From Cryptomeria japonica (Eukaryota; Streptophyta; Pinopsida; Cupressales; Cupressaceae): 64,000 bases of DNA. The notes beneath the pieces were generated by a model. The model saw only the letters and a program-made list of their open reading frames with translations. It was not told the origin of the DNA and did no database searches. The stretch covers positions 692,054,083-692,118,082 of the forward strand of contig NC_081412.1 of NCBI RefSeq assembly GCF_030272615.1. Direction: 5' to 3'. Of this stretch, positions 12,611-24,839 are shown piece after piece (the stretch's first letter is position 1; each line of letters starts with the position of its first letter). A program made the translations under genes and the position numbers.

Positions 12611-13317
12611 ATTATTAAAAATATATATTTTATGATAAAAAATAACAATTAAAAAATGATTAAAATTTTGACAAATAAATGAATAGATTTTCAAATAAAA
12701 TCAAAATGAAGTTAAAAGTATATTTTTTTAAAGTCTAATATACTTTTAAGACCCTATATTATCTTGTCATATTATTGCATTTTATGCTTAAATCCAACAT
12801 TCTTTTATTAAAAAAAAGGTAATAAAGTGATTGTTTAAAAAATATGATCTTATCGTAAAAAATAATATAAAAGAAATGATGAAAATGTTATCCATCATTA
12901 TAATATTTTTTGGTCAATACCTATCTCCTAGTGGTAAGTTCTAAGATATTTATTAACTCGAGTCTTAACTGATATTTCCTATTAAAGTTGAGTTTTTAGG
13001 AATGTATTAAACAAGTGCCACATAGTGGCCAGTACTTGTCTTGTTAATTTGTAGTGGAAAAAGTAATTTATTAATTGTAATTAATATATTATTTAATTTA
13101 TTTTATATTATTTATCTTTCTTGTCTTGTTAATTGCAGTTGAAATAGTAATTTACTAATTGCAACTAATATATTGTTTAATTTAATTTGTTTTGTTTTAT
13201 ATAATTTATCTTTCTGTTATTTATAATGTCACATTTTAATTCCCACTATATAGTTGCCACTAAATCCATTTATTTTGGATTTCGTAAAAAACCGCTCTAA
13301 AACAGCTAAATTGAATT

Positions 13318-13492
13318 TAGCCAATAAGTGTACAGAAAAATAATTTTTGTAATTTATAATGTTAAAAATTGCACAACTAGGATTTGGTAAATAAAAAGAT
13401 TGAAAGTTAAAACTTGTTTGTGATTGGTTCACATTAACTTTTTTAATAACTAGTTAGCTGGAAAAACAAAAAAACAGAAAAACTCATAGAAT
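13318..13492 (+). repeat. Dispersed direct repeat, copy 2
   Basis: Partner of the repeat at about 11585-11755. It shares CCAATAAGTGTAC, TTAAAAATTGCACAAC, CTTGTTTGTGATTGGTTC, TTTTTAATAACTAGTTAGC and AGAAAAACTCAT in the same order. No PBS, polypurine tract or TG...CA ends are convincing, so I do not call the pair LTRs. Confidence 0.6.
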
Positions 13493-14111
13493 CAATGAAG
13501 CTCTATAAGCCGTGATTAACCAAAGTTAGATCTGAGATGCGGGGATTTTAACCTAATCAGATCTGATACTCTTCTGAATATCAGAATGCGCTGATCATAA
13601 AAGGAGTCAATATCCATAAGAAATTGCTTTAAGATTCTCAAAAATGACACGTCTCCCAAGGAGAGAAAAAGAAAGAAGTAAAATTGAATTTGAATTTTGC
13701 TGTATTTTTGGTGTCGTGGTATAATGGTATATTTCAATTTTTTTTTTCTAATCAGTCAATTTATTTTGATGATGGATCATGGAGTACAAACATCAGTGAT
13801 AAAATTGTTCAAAATTATTAAGCCATTCAAATCAAATTCAATATTAAAGATGTCAAACTCAGAAACAATAAAATAACACGAATAAAAAAAGTAAGATTGT
13901 ATGAAAATTTTGTTGTGCTCTTCATATAGTAACATAATGATATAGTTCGATTTTGTTTTCTAATCAGAATTCATTCTAATGATGAATTATAAAATATGAT
14001 TCGAAATGTTCATAACAATTTATATTTCAGAAATTATCAAACTAACTGTTAAGAAAACTAATTGTTAAAACAACTTCCATGATACAATTGTCTAAATAGT
14101 CAAATTAAAAA

Positions 14112-14192
14112 ACTATTAAGCTCACAATCAGAATTAAAACTATTAAGCTCACAATCAGAATTAAAACTATTAAGCTCACAATCAGAATTACT
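14112..14192 (+). repeat. Three-copy 27-bp tandem repeat
   Basis: The unit ACTATTAAGCTCACAATC followed by AGAATTAAA is repeated three times head to tail with essentially no change; the last copy is partial. The perfect identity points to recent replication slippage in otherwise unremarkable AT-rich DNA. Confidence 0.9.
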
Positions 14193-16029
14193 ATACCGTT
14201 CAAACTCCATTAAAGCAAATCTACTCATCAGCCAAAAGTTAAAAAAAAATGCCATGTGAGAACATCATAGAAATCTGTCACTGTCGCACCTTCAAATCAT
14301 ATCAATGGCCGAAGGAAAATGTCTCCTCTATGACCTAAATTGTAATAATAAGAAGAAGTTGACCTAAAACGTAGAACGTGGAGAAGATCTTGTATAGCCA
14401 CGTTTCACTGTAGAGTCACAGACCAATGTGAGGTGGTAGCAGACTCCTTTCTTTGCATCAAATTCAGTACCTAGACTGATAACAAAGAACATGGGCACGT
14501 CAAATCATAATTATTTCTGAATTCAAGCCCATTGAAATCTAAGAAGATTTAGCTTCTTAAGATGACATGAAATCTTTAAACATAATGTTTTAGCAACATG
14601 TGCAATAAATATGGGCTGAGTTCAATCATTATCAAAATTTGGTAGGATTTGTAAAGCGAACTCTTAATGTGTATAACTATAACTTTTGTTTGTATCAGCT
14701 GTCCTCTACGGGTTCTATGAGAAATGTTTTTCATGGTTTAAATTGTATATATCCAAAAAAAATAGATCAGTCTACATCACATCATGGACTATAAAAGTAT
14801 CTATTTCTATTTCTATTTTTACTTATGTAAGGATAAATATAGAAGAATTGAATCTATGACCATCATTTGTCGTTTTACAACTTTGTTGTTTTAATATTTC
14901 TATTTATTAACGAAAACATAATGCTTAAACTATTTGAAATGTCACTTATTGCAATTTAATTTAATAAAAGCACATTACATTGCTACTTATAAAGTAATTA
15001 GATTGTGTATAAACAAGATTAAATCATACAATTCATTAGATACAGACAACTAGAATCTTATATCATAAAACATGATAAATATAAATTGTAACATATATTT
15101 TTTTAACAATAACATTCATATATATTTGTTTTTAAGGAATTACAAATTAATAAATGGATTCTAAAATGTACATCTACTTAAATTATGGCTCAAGTGTGGT
15201 GACAAAGTTGTGGGATAATCCCATAAGAAATCATCTATTTATATTTGATTAAATAATATATAGCTTATTTTGAATAGAAGTGAAGTTTAATATTAATAAT
15301 TGTATTTGATGGATAGGACATGAAAAAGGAGAATTGCCATTATTAGTTTGGTTAATGTTTATGTCAATTGTAATACTGATTGTAGCATTCTAATATTTAA
15401 ATTTAGTTTGTTTTGTTTTTTTGCAAACTCACAATGTTAAATTCTAGTGGCGTTGAATTTTTGATAGAGGGTAAAAGTTTGTGTGGTTTGAAAGGGATCC
15501 AACTCTTGTACAAAAGTAAAAGAGAATCCACCTTGCTATAAATATACTAAAATAACATAGAAAACAAATTGAAATAAAATAATTGGAACAAATACGATAT
15601 AAACAAAATAAGGAAGCAACCACAACACTGAAAATTGTAGCACAATTAGAGCAATGATAGAATCCGATTCCTACTATAGATCTTTGTAGTGTTTATTGAT
15701 GCTAGGAACATCATCCACTCTTTCACTACCTTATACTTGCTTCCTTTTCTCATAACACTAGGGCTAATAGGTAAACATAAAAACCTTTGCCACACTTTTA
15801 TAAAGAAATTGGTTAGCACAAACAAATAATTTTCAAATTCAACTGCATAAAAAATTGGCTTTTATGTTTTGAATTTCAAAATGATGTAAACTATTGAAAT
15901 GTAGAACATTTGATCAAGTTTATGCTTATAATTTTTAAAAAATGAAAAAAATTGGTTTGATATTTTTTTTATAAATTTAAAAGTAGAATTTAAATTTCTT
16001 AAAATTTCATTAAAAAACGTGGTTGAGAT

Positions 16030-16943
16030 TGCTGCCATTTGACACTCATCTGGTGGATTTTAGTGCATGGATAATGGATTAGGGTTGTCATTGATGGTAA
16101 CTCTCCTTAGAAATCCTATCTGGTAGCCGTGGATTTTGGTATCCGGTGGAAAAAGTGATCAGGTAATCTATCTTCGGTATTTCAGGATATGTAGAGCGGT
16201 TTTGGGCTGGAATCATTGCGGTGATTGCAGTGGTTAGATTCGAGCATGGGTTGATGGGGCCGACATGTAAAAATCATTTTGTTATTATTTGGTTTCACGC
16301 ATATGTTTCGGTGATCTTGTTTGAGCCGACACCCGGTTACACGTTACATTGTATATTGTTCTTGGTCGACTTAATGAATTTTTATTTTGTGGTTGTGGAT
16401 ATATATGACCGATGTAGAAGATCTTTTTGGTGATGATATGAGCGAGTTGTGATCGAGAAACCTATTTGGAATAGTTTCACGTGCACATTCTTGATCTGAT
16501 AGCTGACTGAGAAGCAAAATAGAGCAAAGTTGCAGAGGTGTTATAGTCGGACTTTATGCACTTAAATGAAACTCATCCAGACATCGGTTGATGCTATTTT
16601 TGAGTTCAATAACTGTAGTTATCATTGTAATTGATATGTAAGTCAATGAGACTTCCATATTGTAATTGAAACTTTGGTTCTAGGCAGTGTGCCCGAATGC
16701 AAGTGCATTCTCCTTATGTAATATTTATGTAGTCTTGATCACAGTATATGAATATTGTGGGTTCCGATCCCACCATGGTTTTTCCCTTTTTGGGTTTCCA
16801 TGTAAAAATCTCGATGTTATGATTATGTGGTTCATTATCTTGTGTTTTTGAATTTTCTTCCGGTTGCCTAAGAACAAGTTTGAAAGTTTATTCACTGGCA
16901 GAACACTGATTCACCCCCATCTCAGTGTTCCTTGATTCCAACA
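16030..16943 (+). repeat. 5' LTR of element A (914 bp)
   Basis: It starts TGCTGCC and ends GATTCCAACA just before the PBS. Apart from the TRIM inserted in the 3' copy, it aligns with 49949-51223 along its length (shared GTGCATGGATAATGGATTAG, GGGTTGTCATTGATGG, GTGTTCCTTGATTCCAA). The shared LTR core lies at about 16757-16806. The U5 end carries TGATTCACCCCCATCTCAGTG, the common end of all LTRs in the stack. Confidence 0.92.
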
Positions 16944-17011
16944 ATTGGTATCAGAGTCTACTTCCTCCAAGGAATCCTAACCGCTTGAGGAAGGTCCGAG
17001 AGATTGAATCG

Positions 17012-18176
17012 ATGGATTTTGGTTTGTAGAGACAACTTTGTGTAACACTTGATGATCTTGATGTAGCAAGAAATGAAATAAGTTCCTTAAAGAGAAAATT
17101 GAATGCGACATAATACTTCATTAGTGATTTGAAGGATCAAGTAAACACTTCAAGAGATGAGGAAAGAGTTGATGGACAAGCTGAAGGAAAAAGAAGATCA
17201 AAGCATGGAATATCTAGACATAGCTAATGAATGTGACAAGCTTGCTAGAGAGAATGTTGTATTAAAGAATGAGATGCAATCCATTGTGATGAAGCTGACT
17301 AAGGAGATTGAAGACTGGAAGAATAATGAAGAAATTTTGACTCAATAATTGAAGGATAGAGCATATGGATGTTTCAGGCTTACCTATGGCAATGATCAGT
17401 TGAAGCTTGAGTTGACACAATCAAGGAATAATGGTCAAGAAATTGAAAGATAGACTGTTGCTCTAAGAGATAAACTTGCTACTCCAAATTAATACAAAGA
17501 CAAATTCAATGCCAGCTCAGCAAGGCTTGATGAGATGTTGGAAAGTTAGAGACATGGAAAAGATATGAGAGGACTTGGATTTGAGAAAGGTGAATCCTCT
17601 AGTTCTGGACAGAGCAATGCAAAGCCTAATCATAAGAAGAGCAAGAATCCTCCAGTAAGACAACCTAGAATGCCCATAAATTCAATGGTAGATGTTTTAC
17701 TTACAATAAATTTGGTCATATGGGAGATCAATGCAGAAGTAGGATGAATAATGGAGTGAATAATATAAACAATGGTCCTACCTTCACCAGTCAGTGTTTC
17801 ATATGCAATAATTTTTGTCACAAGTCGAACATGTGTAGAGAAGTCATGAACAATTTTTAGAATAAGAGATATTATTCTTGTGTGATGTTTGGACATATCT
17901 CTAACCAATGCAGGATTAGATCAAATCAAATGAATTTCAAACCTATGCAAAGAAATGTTGTTTTTCCTGCATGCAACAAAACTAGTCACATTGCAAAGTA
18001 TTGTAGAAGCAAGAACAATGATCCAGTAAACAAAGGCAAATCAGATGAGGAAAGGAAAAGAAAAGGTAAAAGAGATCAAGAACAAGCATGAGAAGTTGTG
18101 GGTTAGAAAAGATGCATCCAAGGCAGACAATGGATCTGCACCTAAATCCAGTGTAGGATCTTCATTTGGTAACTAA
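17012..18176 (+). pseudogene. Element A ORF1: coiled-coil, multi-zinc-knuckle gag-like protein, broken
   Basis: This is the counterpart of the ORF1 proteins of C, E and F and probably a nucleocapsid-type protein that binds element RNA. The ATG at 17012 lies 68 bp after the LTR. The first half is a heptad-rich coiled coil (open part 17157-17348, with KLKEKEDQ and NECDKLARENVVLKNEM). The second half has four zinc knuckles in varying decay: CFTYNKFGHMGDQC, CFICNNFCHKSNMC, SCVMFGHISNQC and an ACNKTSHIAKYC form, around 17690-18010. The C-terminus (SSFGN, stop at 18174) matches the end of E's ORF1 (NSIGN). Stops and at least two frameshifts make it a pseudogene. Confidence 0.8.
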
Positions 18177-18574
18177 GGCTTTTGGCCATAGGGGGTGGCA
18201 TCTTCATGCACAATTTTGTAGAACCCCCTTGAAAGATATATGATTGATCAAGGTTGATTGCAGATGCTTGGAGATGATTATCCATAATTCTTCATGTCAA
18301 TCTTGACATCTAATTGAGTGGAGTATGCTAAAAAAGACATCCGGTTGAACCTTACTAGTGTATTTATTTAAACTTAAAGTTAGGGTTTGCGAAATAAAAA
18401 AGGGAGAAATGTGAATCATTTCTCACATTGGGAATGAAGAGTTGAGATAGTAGAGCGAGGCGAACCAGTTTCCAAGGTGATCAGAAGGCTTGAATTCATC
18501 TGACAAAGAGTTCTTATGCATCTGACAGAAGAAAAAGGTATTTATTGAAGTGTTTGAACCCTAAATTTATTTAC

Positions 18575-21574
18575 ATGGTGTCTTCTTCTGTTGATACTCC
18601 TTTGGTAGTAGAAGTTTCTAAGCGAGCAAGACCACAATTCAAAAGAAATCCATTCAAGTTTATTGAGGATGAACCCAATGGTTCTTTTTCGTTTGTTCCA
18701 TATAGAGTTTTGCATATTGATGATGTGAGAGCATACATTCACTGTTCAATTGAGGAAACCAAAAAAATGACATCTTAACCCTGTATACTAAGAAGATAAT
18801 GGATGAAGTTGGAAATCCTAAACTGGAATATGCACAATTGCAGAGGAAGGCTTTCACACAGTTTGTTCACTTCTCGACATTCGATGAGGATGACTAGGTG
18901 AGGTACATTTTGAGTTGTGTCCACGATGAATTCATATGGTTGGATAGAAACTACAAGATAACCAAGAAGGCGATCCATGCAATCACATGCCTTAATCAAA
19001 GTAGTGGAAAACCTAATCTGAGGAAGTTAACGAACCCTACCATTACAAAGCTAACTAGTGCTCAATTTGACAGCAAATCTATGACCATTGATGATATCTT
19101 GGAGCATGATGTGAGATTTGCATCTATGATTATTAGCTACAAATTCTATCAGTCTAGCAGACTAAATTTTGTCTTCTGTACAACGATATATGCAGCCTAT
19201 CAGACAGTAAAAGAGGATATGTAGTATGATTTGTGCATAGTTCTTCTTGAAGAGATCTTGAGCAACTTGAAGAAAATCAAAACTGACAAGAAGAATGTCT
19301 TCAAATTCGATTCACTAATTTTTTTTTCTTGCACTATACTTCATGAATGAGATCCCCGACATAGGCAGAGTCCAATGGACATATGACTTACTGGTGGAAA
19401 ATCAGATCAAACAAGGTTTACAGAAATTGGGAAATAGAGAGAATCCGACAACTGCCCTATGGAGCTTCTTTAAAATCTTCCAAGGAAGAATGAAGAACAG
19501 AGTAAAGATCCCTAAGGAGATAGTAGACAAATATGCAGACTCTATATATTTCATGGTAGATAAGGACCAGTGCCATATGGAGTTAGTAGAGCCTAGAACA
19601 GTGTGCATAATGCCGATGGGTTATGAGGTAGATGCTCAAACTCTTGAAGCCTATGCTCAACATATTTTGAGCAAACCGGTTGACCCTTTTGAAGAAAAAA
19701 TCAGGACATTCAAAGAAAAATATATGGAGTTACACAAGAAGTTCACTCAGCTAGAAAGGAAGAGAAAAGTAACAAAAATGGTAGAGGAAGTGACTTAGCA
19801 GATGGGCTTTACCAAAGAAGCCATTAAGAAGGCTAAGGTGAAAGAAAAAGTGGAATCTAAGAAGCCTAAGACTAAACTGGTTCCCTCCCAGTCAAAGCCT
19901 AAGGAGACTAAGTCTTTCTCTACTCTAGTGAAGCCTTCTAGAACTCAAAGATCATCCGGAAAAGGAGTGTTGAAGTGAAAGCAAAAGCCTAAAAGAACTT
20001 ATGTAGTTGTGTCTCTTGTTTCCTCTGAGATTGAGTCAGATGAGGAAGTAGAGAAAGCAAAGAAGAAAGCAGAATTTATAAGGGTGATTAGGAAACCGCA
20101 TTTCAGTGGTGCCCAGTCGAGCAAGAAAACACAATGAAAACCCTCTCTAACTAGTAGGCCTAAAAGAGGATGAAGGGTGAGAACAAATTTTGATAAGGAC
20201 CTTGAATCCGACAAGGTGGAAGGTAAATATAACTTTATTCCTCCATTAACTACAAAAGAGTTGACTGATGAAATAGTGAAGGATAGAAATATTAATAACA
20301 TTAGTGTATACTATGATAATTTTGATAAAAATGAACAAAGGGAAGTTGAGGAAGTTGTTGTATTGTATTTGCATAACTTCAACAAGTCATTAATTGAAAT
20401 ACAATGTAGTATTCTGAAATATTTATATAATATTCTTGATGCTATAAGGCTAACTACAAGAAGACTAGATAAGGAAATGAAAGAGAATGAATTGATAAAC
20501 ATCCATGCTTTCATATCTCAAGAAGAAGTTGATAATCTCATGGAGCTGGCCAACCAGAAGGAATTTAGAAGCAAAAACAGAGTGAATAGGCTTATGGTTG
20601 GTAGGGTAGAGGGAGTAAGAAAAGAGATTGAAGAAATTTGGAAAAGGTTCTTAAAGAACAATCGAGTGCCAATCAATGAAGATGAATCTCAAAGGGATGA
20701 CACCTCTCATCCAGTAGACCAGACCCATTCAACCATTGATGCTACAGATAGTGAAAATCCTTTGGTTGATCATCTAACCACAGTGGAACTAAAAGGTGAA
20801 GTGGCCCAAGAGATACCTAAAGATGTTACTCCACCAAGTGGTGACACTGGTGCACAAGCTGAAGAAAAGGAAAAGGATAAAGAAGGAAAGGTTGCAGGAA
20901 GAGAAGAGGCTGATAAGGATAAGGTACATGAGGAGGGAGAGAAGAAACCTAACAATGTACCAGTAGTCATGGCAATTGGCACTCCAAAGGACAAAGGAAA
21001 AATAATTCTCCTGCAGATCTCCATTAATTTTAATAAATCTCTTGATATTAGACATATATGTCTCTGGCAGAAAGGTTAATGATAGCTGCAATAGTCCAGG
21101 CTCAAGCTAGTCAAGACTTAGTGAAATCGGAACTAAGGATAAGATGTTGATTGAGATGTCTGTGAATGTTTTGCAAAAGGTGGCACCGAAAGTGCAACCA
21201 GATCCAAATTCTAACTCCTCTGGTAAGCTCTTACAGTTAATTAACAATATCAATACCAATTTTGAATCACTGGAGAAGGCAACCACCAGGAAGGTATTGG
21301 ATAGATTCAAGGAGGTGAGAATGCAGACCTTCTAGAAAATGACTAAATATGACAAAGTTAGATTAAATAAAGGACTGAAGACCATCTCCAAGGCTCTGAG
21401 TAAATGAGGAAAGATATACAAGTCATGCCTTTCACTATCCAAATTCACCTCTAATGTAGATAAACAGATTAGTGCTTGCCAAGGCAAACTTGACAGTATA
21501 TCTTAGTCATTTGATTCAAATGTTTTCCTTGCCAATAGTGTTGAAGGTCAGGTGATGGCTCTAATAGATCAAAT
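18575..21574 (+). pseudogene. Element A ORF2, main part, broken by stops and by element E
   Basis: A large protein I do not recognise, matching ORF2 of C, E and F. It begins MVSSSVDTPL (ATG 18575), followed by YIHCSIEE (compare YIHCNIEE in C). The N-terminal region runs on with DDVRAYIH, VHDEFIWLDR, ITKKAIHAIT and MIISYKFYQSSRLNFV, then VEPRTVCIMPMGYEVD at about 19590-19640. A basic Lys/Ser/Pro stretch follows (19800-20170). A second helical domain spans 20177-20660 (LTDEIVKDRNINNISVYYDN ... GRVEGVRKEIEEIW), then an acidic low-complexity linker and a coiled coil to 21574, where E is inserted. Several stops and frameshifts break it. The C-terminus resumes at 49462. Confidence 0.78.
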
Positions 21575-21663
21575 TGTTGGGATCCAAGAACACTGAGAGG
21601 GGGAGGTTGAATCAGTGTTATGCCGATATGAATAGTTTTTATCCTTTTATACCATACACATAT
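21575..21663 (-). repeat. 3' LTR of element E, U5-side fragment
   Basis: This is the last 89 bp of E's 3' LTR (in element sense it ends CTTGGATCCCAACA at 21575). It matches 48560-48648 of the 5' LTR. Element B was inserted here. The empty-site sequence ACCATACACATATAAACCGG survives in the 5' LTR at about 48637-48656, proving the interruption. The last five bases, CATAT, are B's target-site duplication. Confidence 0.93.
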
Positions 21664-22751
21664 TGTTAGGACCCGGAAGGCAACTAAGAGGGGGGGGGGG
21701 GGTGAATCAGTTGTTTATTAATTTTAACCCAAATATAACTTACTTCAAATTAATACTTAATACTGGTAAACCAAACTTAATGCTGGTGAACAGATTAATA
21801 GTTAATATCAATACCGGTGAAACATAATGCATGAAACAGAAAGAGAAACAACATCCACAACACATAACACAAAGATTTTAATGTGGAAACCTTGTAAGAG
21901 GAAAAACCATGATGGGAAACCTTACCCACAATCAGATGATACTAATACAGATAATATGTGTATACAAATGGGGTCTGCACATGTAGAAAGGCCAACCGCC
22001 TAGAGCACACTGCTCAGATGGGATTCGCAATGACTACAATAGGATGGTTAAATCCTAGAATAATGTACTGTTCAAAATAGCATCTCCATTGCTAGATTCA
22101 GTACCGATTAAGCTCTGACAAACACCTTCAAACCTTCCTTGAACCTTCCATATGGTCTTCTCAAATGATCTTCAATATTCACACATACCATGTTATATTA
22201 CCATATCATAACCTTACATACCATGTCCCATCTCCTATATCTCATCAATTGAGATCTTACATATATACAAAACCTAAGACCAAATGTGTAGGTCGACTCA
22301 CTAAGAATATTACAATTAAATCAATTACAAATAAGTCTTGATGTGATGCATCATGTTAGCTCAATACATTTACAACAATATCCAATCAATAAAACATCTC
22401 CATAACATGTCGTGCTGATCTGGAATAGATAATGCATACTGGTCCATAACCTAGACCAATTTGTCGGTAACAACAAATATGTCAGCTCGATTAGACCATT
22501 AACCAAAATACCATATACAAGTATCCAAACCATGTCTTTGAAATAATCAAGTGATCTCCAGATGATAAAATGTCATCATCAGTGCTAGTGAACAATACAA
22601 CCTGTCGGTGTACAATATATCAATGATTGTGCATAAGTCACTGAACTTGTCAGTGAACACATTGTGCTGGTTCAACATAACCAAAGATCTCTAGAAGGAT
22701 AAGTGTTGACATCAATGGAAAAACTAATGCAACACATCCATAATACCAACA
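21664..22751 (-). repeat. 3' LTR of element B (1,088 bp)
   Basis: In element sense it runs from TGTTGGTATTATGG at 22751 to GGGTCCTAACA at 21664. It is nearly collinear with the 5' LTR (27235-28204 plus 34834-34925). The U5 homopolymer run is 13 G on the plus strand here (21690-21702) but 7 in the 5' LTR. The shared core motif lies at about 21875-21935. Confidence 0.92.
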
Positions 22752-23117
22752 ATCTCTCCCTTTGGCATTGATGGCAAGACAAGATGGAAAAACATCTAAG
22801 TGCCAAAACAGAATGCCAAAAACCAAAAACCACCAATCTCCAGAATAGATCAATACCAGAAATCAAAATTAAAATGCAGAGAGTAAAGTATTTCTCCCTC
22901 AATGAATAATCTCTCCCCCTAGGATAATGTTTCCTAAATACAAATTTTTTCCATAGATATCTCTCCCCCTTTGACATCAAATGCCAAAGCAAAAAAAATA
23001 CCAGAACAACCAATTAATATAATTAACTACTCCCCTTAAGAAGTAGCTCTCCTTCATCAAAGCCAGAAAAAAGGTTTCTCTGTTAGTTTCTGTCGGTTTG
23101 ATGCCAATCTTCAACTG
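22752..23117 (-). promoter_or_regulatory. Element B polypurine tract and 3' untranslated region
   Basis: Between the end of pol and the 3' LTR there is no env-like or ORF2-like gene. In element sense the last bases are CATCAATGCCAAAGGGAGAGA and then the LTR, so this is the primer site for plus-strand DNA synthesis. Further purine tracts of the same type occur at about 22965-22985 (GATGTCAAAGGGGGAGAGA), 22910-22922 and 23025-23035, giving a serial arrangement. Such repeated polypurine tracts are, as I recall, a Sirevirus trait. Confidence 0.7.
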
Positions 23118-23820
23118 TCTAAGTCTCTATCGATGAGGGTATTACCCCAATTTGTTCTCTGAGATATTCAAAAGTTTCTTTAGGCAAAGCCTTAGTAAAG
23201 ATATATGCAATCTGCTCTTTAGTATTTATATAAACCAATCTCACTTCTTTTGCTTCAACATTCTCTTTCAGAAAGTTATATTTGATAGAAACATGTTTAG
23301 TCTTAGAATGAAATACCAGATTCTTTGATATATCAATTACTACAACATATTATGATTCTGCTATTGATAATGATGTACAACTCTATTTCTTGCTCAACCA
23401 TGAAATCAATCGGCTACCAAGAAAGAATGCTCCACCAGTGGTGCTCTTTCTATCATCTACATCTCCTACCCAATTTGCATCGGTGAATGCACATAAATCA
23501 AAATTTTCATCTTTAGGATACCATAAACCAAGATTTGTTGTGCCTTGTAGATACCGGAAAATCCTTTTTACTGTCGATTCATGATTTTCTTTAGGATTAC
23601 TCTGAAATCTTGAAATAATACATACTGCATTCATTATATCAGGTCTTGTTTGTGTCAAATACAGTAAACCTCCAATCATAGATTTGTATCTTGTCGGATT
23701 AACATGAGCTAAATCATCTTTTAATATCATTTTATCAGTTGTAGTCATAGGAGTACTTACCGGTTTAGAGTTTTCCATACCAAATTTCTTCAGTAGTTCC
23801 TTCAAGTATTTTGTTTGACA
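23118..23820 (-). pseudogene. pol: Element B RNase H domain, broken
   Basis: This domain degrades the RNA template. The open part (23805-23383) begins with the RT-RNase H connection (LLKKFGMENSKPVSTPM), then YKSMIGGLLYLTQTRPDIM, the KRIFRYLQGT helix and the catalytic FTDANWVGDVDDRKSTTGG segment. After WLSKK a stop (TAG replacing Gln) interrupts, and the trace continues with SCTSLSIAES and then EAKEVRLVYINTKEQIAYIF to about 23118. The order and motifs are standard for Ty1/copia. Confidence 0.9.
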
Positions 23821-23839
23821 TATGAATATACCTTTATCA

Positions 23840-24560
23840 GTCTATGAGATCTACAATCCTAAAAATAATTTAATCTCCCCAATCATGGACATTTCAAATT
23901 ATTCCTACATCTTGTTAGCAAAGTCTTTACAGAATCCATCTTCTCCTCCAAAAATGATATCATCAACAAAAACTTCAATAACCAGGATATCATCATTAGT
24001 CACTTTGAAATATAAGTTACTGTCAGCATTACCTTTAGTGTAACCAAGCATCAAAAGATATTTGTCCAATCTAGCATACCAAGCTCTAGGAGCTTGCTTC
24101 AATCCATACAAAGCTTTCCTTAATTTGCAAACCATATTTTTATCATTTGTCAATGAAAATCCATCAGGCTATTCAATGTAAACTTCCTCTTTAGGATCTC
24201 CATTTAGAAATGCACATTTTACATCCATCTGATATACTTTATAGTTCTTATGAGTTGCAAATGCAAGAAATAATTTGATTACCTCAATTCTAGCTACCGA
24301 TGCAAAGGTTTCGTTATAATCAATTCCCTCTTTCTGTGAATATCCTTTGCCCACTAATCTTGCTTTGTTCCAGATTACCTTACCATCTTCATTATGTTTA
24401 TTTCTATATACTCATTTGGTTCCAGTTACATTTTTGTCTTTAGGCCGAGGAACTAATGTCCATGTATTGTTCTTTTCAATTTGTTCTAATTCATCTTCCA
24501 TTGCTTTTATCCAATGTTCATCTTTACATGCTTCAATAACAGATGCTAGTTCAATTTAAG
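23840..24560 (-). pseudogene. pol: Element B reverse transcriptase, broken
   Basis: This is the copia RT that copies element RNA to DNA. Visible in order are [39 protein letters not shown] (24354 downward), [20 protein letters not shown] with a palm Asp, LRKALYGLKQAPRAWYARLD and the catalytic box VFVDDIIFGG (about 23960), which is intact. Stops at about 24410 and 24166 and one near 23900 separate the pieces. The motif spacing is normal, so the damage is point mutation rather than rearrangement. Confidence 0.92.
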
Positions 24561-24839
24561 AAATTAAGCATACCTCTTCATTTGCTAGTCTTTCTCTTGT
24601 CATAACACCTTGATATTTGTTCCCAATTATTTGATTTTCTGAGTGATTCAATCTTACATACCTGGGTTTATTCACATGTTGTTGTTCTTCAGTCACTGTG
24701 GAATTCTCTGATGATACCAGTGTGACTAGATCCACATTCTATACCAATGCATTGTGTATAGGTTCATTTATGATCATCTTAACTACCGGCTCAGAATCTA
24801 CAGACCTTGAATTTCTTCCAAAGTGTTCATTTATCTTCA

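Larger units (their letters stand above)
11118..16029. other. AT-rich spacer with small repeats, no gene
   Basis: Almost 5 kb between the LINE and element A. The first ~280 bases are probably LINE 3' UTR. The remainder is strongly AT-rich with poly-A and poly-T runs and no ORF of note. It contains a dispersed direct-repeat pair (about 11590 and 13340), a field of GGGTTAGG-like words (12150-12610) and a 27-bp tandem repeat (14112-14192), each listed separately. Otherwise I see nothing in it. Confidence 0.6.

Noticed and set aside
14112-14192. CRISPR-like array (27-bp repeats)
   Set aside because: Only three head-to-tail units with no unique spacers, in a plant-type sequence.
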